Shown in pieces: positions 58,989 through 64,000 of a stretch of 64,000 nucleotides of DNA. Below the pieces are notes generated by a model. The model was not told the DNA's origin. It worked only from the letters and a program-made list of their open reading frames with translations, and did no database searches. How positions within the stretch are numbered: position 1 is the first letter of the stretch; each line of letters starts with the position of its first letter. Source of the DNA: Dyella_B humi (GTDB lineage Bacteria > Pseudomonadota > Gammaproteobacteria > Xanthomonadales > Rhodanobacteraceae). The stretch spans positions 806,001 through 870,000 of the forward strand of contig NZ_JADIKI010000022.1 in the NCBI RefSeq assembly GCF_044904605.1. Direction: 5' to 3'. The position numbers were made by a program, and so were the translations under genes.

Positions 58989-59858
58989 ATGCCATCGACC
59001 ATCCAACATTCCGGCCGCTCCGCCGCGGTGACCGGCGCGGGGAGTGGCCTCGGCCGTGATATCGCGCTGGGGCTCGCCGCCAAGGGCTATATTGTTTTTG
59101 GCACAGCCATGTCCGCCACGGAAGTCCAGGATCTGAAGGACGCGTCCGGTGGGCGTGTCAGCCTGACCGTTTGCGACATGACCAAGGAACAGGCGGTGAA
59201 AGCCTGGGCGGGTGGCGTGTCCGACGCACTCGGCGATGCCGGCCTCGATCTGTTGATCAACAACGCGGGCATCCTGACCCCCGGACCGATCGAACTTCTA
59301 CCCCTCGATGCCATCCGGCGCGAATTTGACGTCAATGTGTTCGGTGCGCTCTCGGTCATCAATGCATTCCTGCCGGCACTAAGAAAGACGCGCGGCCGCA
59401 TCGTCCAGATCAGCACATGGACGGCGAGCATCCCGCTCCCCTTCAACGGACCGTCAGGCGCTTCAAAGGCGGCCATGGAAGTGTTTGCGGCCGTCTACCG
59501 CGCCGAACTGAAATCCTTTGGGATCGATGTTGTCGTGGCTGCCGCGGGCAATATGAAAACCGGCGGCCCGGCGAAAACGGCAGCCGCCCTTGCGCATGTC
59601 GCCGACGGCATGACGACTGAACAACGCGAGTTGTACGGACAATCCTTCTCCACGTTCGCAGACAAGCTCAACAGCATGCAGGGTGCAGGTCTGGAATCAG
59701 TCCTGGCGGCCAAAAGAGTCATTGAGTTGGCCGAACAAGTGCCGGCACCGAGCATCGCTCCGGTGGGCGACGATGCCGCCGAAATGCTGCGCACCGCGCG
59801 CGAAATGCCTGACGCTGAGCAAGACGCGCTGCGCCTGCAGATGGTTGGCCTCGGCTAG
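58989..59858 (+). CDS. SDR family protein with Ser in place of the catalytic Tyr
   Basis: The product has 289 residues. The cofactor motif GAGSGLG (about 17-23), NNAG in strand 4 and NVFGALSVINAFLPAL are normal for a short-chain dehydrogenase. At the active site, YxxxK reads S156-G-A-S-K160, so tyrosine is replaced by serine while lysine is kept. The ATG at 58989 is preceded by a GTG at 58986; the ATG is preferred. It is divergent from the LysR gene and followed by a SnoaL-type gene, so they may form one response unit. Confidence 0.85.
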   Translation: MPSTIQHSGRSAAVTGAGSGLGRDIALGLAAKGYIVFGTAMSATEVQDLKDASGGRVSLTVCDMTKEQAVKAWAGGVSDALGDAGLDLLINNAGILTPGPIELLPLDAIRREFDVNVFGALSVINAFLPALRKTRGRIVQISTWTASIPLPFNGPSGASKAAMEVFAAVYRAELKSFGIDVVVAAAGNMKTGGPAKTAAALAHVADGMTTEQRELYGQSFSTFADKLNSMQGAGLESVLAAKRVIELAEQVPAPSIAPVGDDAAEMLRTAREMPDAEQDALRLQMVGLG

Positions 59859-59949
59859 AGCCGTTCCACAACACCACGTCTTATGAGGCCGATGAAGCTC
59901 CTCGACCTCCCTTCGTTCCGGATATTTCCAAACAACCTAGGAGAATGAA

Positions 59950-60522
59950 ATGACATTCCATAACACCGTCCGCAGAGGACTTGTGGCTGCAGTCTTCGCG
60001 ATGAGTGCGGCCGTGCTTGTTCTACCTCAAGCCGCACAGGCTAAGGATCCCAAAGCGAAAGCCGACATCGTGTTGGTTGATCCGCACGATAAACACGCTG
60101 TCCGCAATGTGGACAACGTTCTCGCGCTCTATGAAATGATGATCAATGAGAACAAGGCGGAAGAAGGCACCGCTAAGTTTCTTGTTCCCGGTTATGTCCA
60201 GCACAATCCGTTGATTGCTGACGGCTCCGTGGCGCTAGGCAAATATTTCGCCGGCGTAAAATCGGCGCATCCTAGCGCTCACGTCGTCGTCCACAAGATC
60301 ATCGCTGTCGGTGACTATGTGTTCGCTCATGTGAATTTTTTCAATCTGCTGACGGACGACCCTAATGACACAGGTGTCGCCGGCGTCGATATTTACAGGA
60401 TGAACGCCGAAGGAAAGGCCGTCGAGCACTGGGACACGTTGCAGCTTGTCGGCGATCCGAAAAACTCTGCTCCTTGGGTCGCGCCGAACGTCCCTCGCGT
60501 CAACTCAAACAAGATGTTCTGA
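59950..60522 (+). CDS. Exported SnoaL-like (NTF2-fold) protein
   Basis: The product has 190 residues with a signal peptide (1 to about 31, ending AAQA). The mature part is a SnoaL-type domain: LALYEMMINENKAEEGTAKF, YVQHNPLIADGSVALGKYF, and GVDIYRMNAEGKAVEHWDTL. The conserved Q-H-N-P and E-H-W-D segments line the pocket in relatives. AGGAGAATGAA precedes the ATG. Family members isomerise or bind small molecules; the substrate is unknown. It lies 91 bases behind the SDR gene. Confidence 0.87.
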   Translation: MTFHNTVRRGLVAAVFAMSAAVLVLPQAAQAKDPKAKADIVLVDPHDKHAVRNVDNVLALYEMMINENKAEEGTAKFLVPGYVQHNPLIADGSVALGKYFAGVKSAHPSAHVVVHKIIAVGDYVFAHVNFFNLLTDDPNDTGVAGVDIYRMNAEGKAVEHWDTLQLVGDPKNSAPWVAPNVPRVNSNKMF

Positions 60523-60582
60523 ACATCAAGCGGCGGCGCGGAGCCCGTCTTCGCCCGCCAAAGATGGCAAACTCGGAAAACA

Positions 60583-60651
60583 CGTAGGCTAGGATGCCAA
60601 CCTCGGCATTACAGGGCGTGGAAGGGGCTGGGATTGGCATCCCAGCCTACG
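60583..60651. repeat. 18-bp inverted repeat element
   Basis: CGTAGGCTAGGATGCCAA at 60583-60600 and TTGGCATCCCAGCCTACG at 60634-60651 are reverse complements with one mismatch, 33 bases apart. This has the look of a small non-autonomous interspersed repeat. The remaining 277-base gap between the flanking genes holds no supported gene. Confidence 0.65.
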
Positions 60652-60800
60652 CGCTGCATCGATCCGCTGCTTTTATCTCTGCTTGAGATAACGCCGCCGG
60701 TTTCAGATTCGCGAATGAAGCCGGCTCCGTATCGGGCCAATCGCCAGTCACTGTTTGACGATAAGATGCTAAGCGAGCCCATTCTTCGACTCGCGAAACT

Positions 60801-61106
60801 ATGATCACGCGCTATCTGCGATACGTTATCGACCCAAACTTGCTTTCCGAGTTTGAGGCGTACGCGAAAATGTGGATTCCCTTGGTCGAGAAATTCGGAG
60901 GGAAACATCATGGCTATTTCTTGCCCGCCGAAGGCGCTAACAACATTGCGCTCGCGCTGTTTTCTTTTCCAAGCCTCGCCGCGTACGAAACCTATCGCTC
61001 AGACTCTCTGCGAGATCCGGAATGTCAGGCTGCATTCGCGTTTGCCGCAGAGACGAAGTGCTTACTGAGCTACGAGCGCAGTTTTTTTCGCCCCGTGTTC
61101 GACTGA
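60801..61106 (+). CDS. NIPSNAP family protein
   Basis: The product has 101 residues. It has the dimeric alpha-beta barrel pattern of NIPSNAP proteins: TRYLRYVIDPNLLSEFEAYA, then GGKHHGYFLPAEGANNIALALFSFPSLAAYETYR, and a final strand (SYERSFFRPVF). Such proteins are small stand-alone domains whose enzymatic role is unknown. It is on the same strand as the SDR and SnoaL genes but 278 bases apart. Confidence 0.85.
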   Translation: MITRYLRYVIDPNLLSEFEAYAKMWIPLVEKFGGKHHGYFLPAEGANNIALALFSFPSLAAYETYRSDSLRDPECQAAFAFAAETKCLLSYERSFFRPVFD

Positions 61107-61165
61107 CGCAGCCGTAACGTGGCTGGGAACCGGAAACGCGCTTCTGGTCACGGCGTTGAGAGAAC

Positions 61166-61205
61166 AAAAAAGAACCCCGAAAACATTGTTTTCGGGGTTC
61201 TTTTT
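61166..61205. terminator. Bidirectional intrinsic terminator
   Basis: GAACCCCGAAAAC and GTTTTCGGGGTTC form a 13-bp stem around ATT with A6 and T5 tails. It serves the NIPSNAP gene on the plus strand and tRNA-Leu on the minus strand. Confidence 0.93.
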
Positions 61206-61238
61206 GAATCTCTCTGGATCGCGTTGGATCCGATGTTT

Positions 61239-61323
<85 letters not shown>

Positions 61324-61472
61324 AGGTGTCGCTTAGCTTTTCGGGCTGTGCGAGCCGCGTAGAGTAGGAGGCGGAGGACATGTTGTCAACTATTTCCTTA
61401 TCGTTGCCGCGACTGGCCATTGGCAAGCGGCAAACCATTTATCGAAACATTCATCGAGGCGATACTAGGGGC

Positions 61473-64000
61473 GTGACCAAGACAAAAAAACCAGGCAAAG
61501 AAACTCCTCCGCGCAAAGCGGCCAAGACTCCGAAACCCCTTTCTGGAGCCACCAGACCCGCGTCTCGCGACCGCCGCGCAGGAGCGGCTGAAGCACCCAA
61601 GCGGCAGCAAGATCCCTTTGCGGAGCGCGAGGCGCAACGCTACGACCGACCGATCCCCAGCCGCGAAGCGATCCTCGCGCTGTTGGAAGAACGCGGCGAA
61701 CTGCTGACCGAGGCGCGCATTGCCGAAGCGCTGAAGCTTTACGACGAATACAGCATCGCGGCGCTGACCAAGCGCCTCACCGCGATGGTGCGCGATGGCC
61801 AGTTGCTGCTAGGCCGCCGCGGCGGCTACGCGCCGGTTCGCAAACTGGACCTGATTCCCGGTGTCGTGCTTGCCAACGCCGAAGGCTACGGCTTCCTGCG
61901 TCCGGACGAGGGTGGCGACGATCTCTACCTTTCCCCGTACCAGATGCGCAGCGTGCTGCACGGCGACCGCGTGCTGGCCAGCGTGGTTGGCGTGGATCGT
62001 CGCGGACGTCGGCAGGGCGCCATCGTGGAAGTGCTACAGCGGCGCTCGCCGCGGCTGGTCGGTCGGGTGATGATCGAAAACGGCGTCACTCTGGTGGTGC
62101 CGGACGACCGCCGCCTGCATCAGGACGTGATGATCGCGCCGGGGCAGGAACGTGGCGCGCAGTCTGGTCAGATCGTGGTGGCCGAGATCACCGATCCGCC
62201 CACCGCCAATCGCGGCCCCATGGGCAGCATTCGCAGCGTACTGGGTGAACGCCTGCAGCCCTCGCTGCTAGTGGATATGGCGATTGCCAGCTACGACCTG
62301 CCGCACGAATGGCCGCCGGAAGTGCTGCGCGCCGCCGAAGAGGTGGAGCCGGAAGTCACCGCCGCCGAGCGTGAAGGCCGCACCGACCTGCGCAAGTTGC
62401 CGCTCGTCACCATCGACGGCGCGGATGCCCGCGATTTCGACGACGCTGTCTACGCCGAGCCCAAGCGTGGCGGCGGCTGGCGGCTGGTGGTGGCGATTGC
62501 CGATGTCTCGCACTACGTGCCGGTCGACAGCGCGCTGGACAAAGAAGCCTACGAACGCAGCACATCCACCTATTTCCCCGGCTTCGTCGTGCCGATGCTG
62601 CCGGAAACCTTGTCCAACGGCATCTGCTCGCTCAATCCGAAAGTGGAACGCCTGTGCATGGTCTGCGACATGCAGGTAGACGCAGACGGTGAAGTCACCA
62701 AGGCCAAGTTTTACGACGCCGTGATGCGCTCGCATGCGCGCCTCACTTACGACAAGGTGTGGCAGGCGATCGGCCTGAAAGATCCCGATACACGCCACGA
62801 AGTGGCTGACGTGCTGCCGCAGCTGGAAAACCTGCACGCGTTGTTCAAGGCGATGCTCGAGCAGCGCCGCCGGCGCGGCGCGATCGATTTCGAAACGCCG
62901 GAAGTGAAGTTCCGCCTCGACCAGACTGGTGAAGTGCAGGCCGTAGGCGCGGTGGAACGCAACGACGCGCACAAGCTGATCGAGGAATGCATGATCGCCG
63001 CCAACGTGCAGGCGGCGATGTTCCTGTCCAAGCGCAAGATTCCCGCGCTTTATCGCGCGCACGAACCGCCGCCGGCAGAGAAATACGAAGACCTGCAGCA
63101 GTTCCTGCGCGAATTCAAACTGCGCATGCCGCCGGTGGAAGACGTCACGCCCGGCGACTTCTCTGATGTGCTGCGCATGGTGAAGGATCGTCCCGAGCGC
63201 GAATTGATCCAATCTGTTCTGTTGCGCTCGCAGAGCCTGGCCGCTTATCAGCCGGACAACCGCGGCCATTTCGGGCTGTCGCTGGAGGCATACGCGCATT
63301 TCACCTCGCCGATCCGCCGCTATCCGGATCTGCTGGTGCATCGCGCAATCCGTTATGCCTTGAAGGGCGGCAAACCTTCCGCCTACAACTACTCCGAAGC
63401 GACCATGGCGGCGATGGCCGTGCATTGCTCGCAGCGCGAACGCCGCGCCGAAGAAGCCGAGCGCGACGTGGACGAGCGTTTCCGCTGCGCGTGGATGGCC
63501 AAGCACGTCGGCGAGGAATTCGACGGCGTGGTTACCGGTGTGACGTCGTTCGGCTTGTTCGTAGAACTGGACGAATCGAAGGTCTCCGGTCTGGTGCACA
63601 TCAGCCAGTTGTCCAACGACTATTACCACTTTGATCCGATTCGTCACTTGCTGAAGGGTGAGCGCACCGGCTTGCAGTTCCGCCTGGGCGATCACGTGCG
63701 GGTGCAGGTGCTGCGCGCCAGCCTGGAAGATCGCAAGATCGACTTCCGCATGGTGCAACCGGTGAAGAAGAAAGCGTCGGAACCGGCGACGGCCTTCGTG
63801 CCGCCGACGCCAGCGCCACGCGCCTACGATTACGCCGCTTCAGGAGAACGTTATTCCCTGCCGGCAGGGCGCAAGCCGCTGCCCTCGCTGCCGCCGTTGC
63901 CGGGGCTGGATCGCGCGGATGAGAAGAAACGCGGTGCTGCCAAGCCGGCGAAGAACATGCCGTCGAAAAAAGTCGCAGCGGGCAAAGCTGAAGACAAGCG
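61473..64000 (+). CDS. rnr: Ribonuclease R, C-terminus cut by window edge
   Basis: The gene starts at a GTG (61473) and runs off the right edge with 842 residues visible. A basic N-terminal tail (TKTKKPGKETPPRKAAKTPK) is followed by a winged helix (about 60-110), cold-shock domains, the RNB catalytic domain and an S1 domain (FDGVVTGVTSFGLFVEL, about 685-760). RNB catalytic residues are Asp315, Asp321, Asp323 and Asp324 in the motif DGADARDFDD. The end is again Lys/Ala-rich. No upstream in-frame ATG exists, so the GTG is the best start although its ribosome site is poor. It degrades structured RNA 3' to 5'. Confidence 0.94.
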   Translation, partial: MTKTKKPGKETPPRKAAKTPKPLSGATRPASRDRRAGAAEAPKRQQDPFAEREAQRYDRPIPSREAILALLEERGELLTEARIAEALKLYDEYSIAALTKRLTAMVRDGQLLLGRRGGYAPVRKLDLIPGVVLANAEGYGFLRPDEGGDDLYLSPYQMRSVLHGDRVLASVVGVDRRGRRQGAIVEVLQRRSPRLVGRVMIENGVTLVVPDDRRLHQDVMIAPGQERGAQSGQIVVAEITDPPTANRGPMGSIRSVLGERLQPSLLVDMAIASYDLPHEWPPEVLRAAEEVEPEVTAAEREGRTDLRKLPLVTIDGADARDFDDAVYAEPKRGGGWRLVVAIADVSHYVPVDSALDKEAYERSTSTYFPGFVVPMLPETLSNGICSLNPKVERLCMVCDMQVDADGEVTKAKFYDAVMRSHARLTYDKVWQAIGLKDPDTRHEVADVLPQLENLHALFKAMLEQRRRRGAIDFETPEVKFRLDQTGEVQAVGAVERNDAHKLIEECMIAANVQAAMFLSKRKIPALYRAHEPPPAEKYEDLQQFLREFKLRMPPVEDVTPGDFSDVLRMVKDRPERELIQSVLLRSQSLAAYQPDNRGHFGLSLEAYAHFTSPIRRYPDLLVHRAIRYALKGGKPSAYNYSEATMAAMAVHCSQRERRAEEAERDVDERFRCAWMAKHVGEEFDGVVTGVTSFGLFVELDESKVSGLVHISQLSNDYYHFDPIRHLLKGERTGLQFRLGDHVRVQVLRASLEDRKIDFRMVQPVKKKASEPATAFVPPTPAPRAYDYAASGERYSLPAGRKPLPSLPPLPGLDRADEKKRGAAKPAKNMPSKKVAAGKAEDK

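Overview
The window is 64 kb of a high-GC gammaproteobacterial chromosome. Several things point to the Xanthomonadales, most likely Rhodanobacteraceae (Dyella, Rhodanobacter or Luteibacter type). These are gene content (a TonB receptor next to a flavin halogenase, a pilV-pilW-pilX-pilY1-pilE cluster, a recC-recB-recD operon), repeats of the CGTCATTCCCGCGAAAGCGGGAATCCA type, and dense packing. The genus is an inference and was not checked against a database.

Layout. 1-5.9 kb: an M16 metalloprotease cut by the left edge, a YbjQ-type protein, small membrane proteins and MurJ. 5.9-13.1 kb: poxB; a four-gene leftward operon (SDR, methyltransferase, pyrD, murB); and an ALDH7-type dehydrogenase. 13.3-22.4 kb: tRNA-Arg(CCT), then a probable glycan-uptake regulon of LacI regulator, TonB-dependent receptor, divergent FAD halogenase-like protein and GH3 glucosidase. 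The receptor/halogenase promoter region and the GH3 promoter each carry the palindrome TGACAGCGCTGTCA. 22.4-25.8 kb: a glycine-zipper lipoprotein, a His-rich secreted protein, and an AraC regulator with a DMT exporter. 26.3-30.9 kb: a decayed mini-island between tRNA-Thr(CGT) and a duplicated tRNA 3' end, with an integrase wreck inside the tRNA end; its cargo is PspC, MmyB-type regulator, CMD-family and secreted-repeat proteins. 31-36.2 kb: type IV pilus minor pilins and PilY1. 36.5-45.6 kb: recCBD. 45.9-49.8 kb: a MASE1 protein with a degenerate kinase core, a small exported protein, and a phosphoesterase with a small overlapping gene. 49.98-53.36 kb: an AT-richer two-gene STAND NTPase module behind tRNA-Ala(CGC). 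53.6-64 kb: RNase D, a TPR/FGE-fold protein, a PL5 alginate lyase-like protein, a LysR/SDR/SnoaL/NIPSNAP group, tRNA-Leu(CAG) and RNase R running off the right edge.

The best candidate for an undescribed system is the STAND module. A small two-helix membrane protein and a 1021-residue NTPase overlap by ATGA and share a 20-residue motif (15 identical residues, 11 of them written with different codons). The motif lies between the helices of the small protein and at the extreme N-terminus of the NTPase. This is the layout expected of an NLR-like sensor that signals to a membrane effector through a matched amyloid-like or beta-strand motif. Two further themes stand out: enzymes that have lost catalytic residues (PL5 His, SDR Tyr, CMD Cys pair, FGE Cys pair, histidine-kinase core), and the well-preserved anatomy of the dead tRNA-Thr island.
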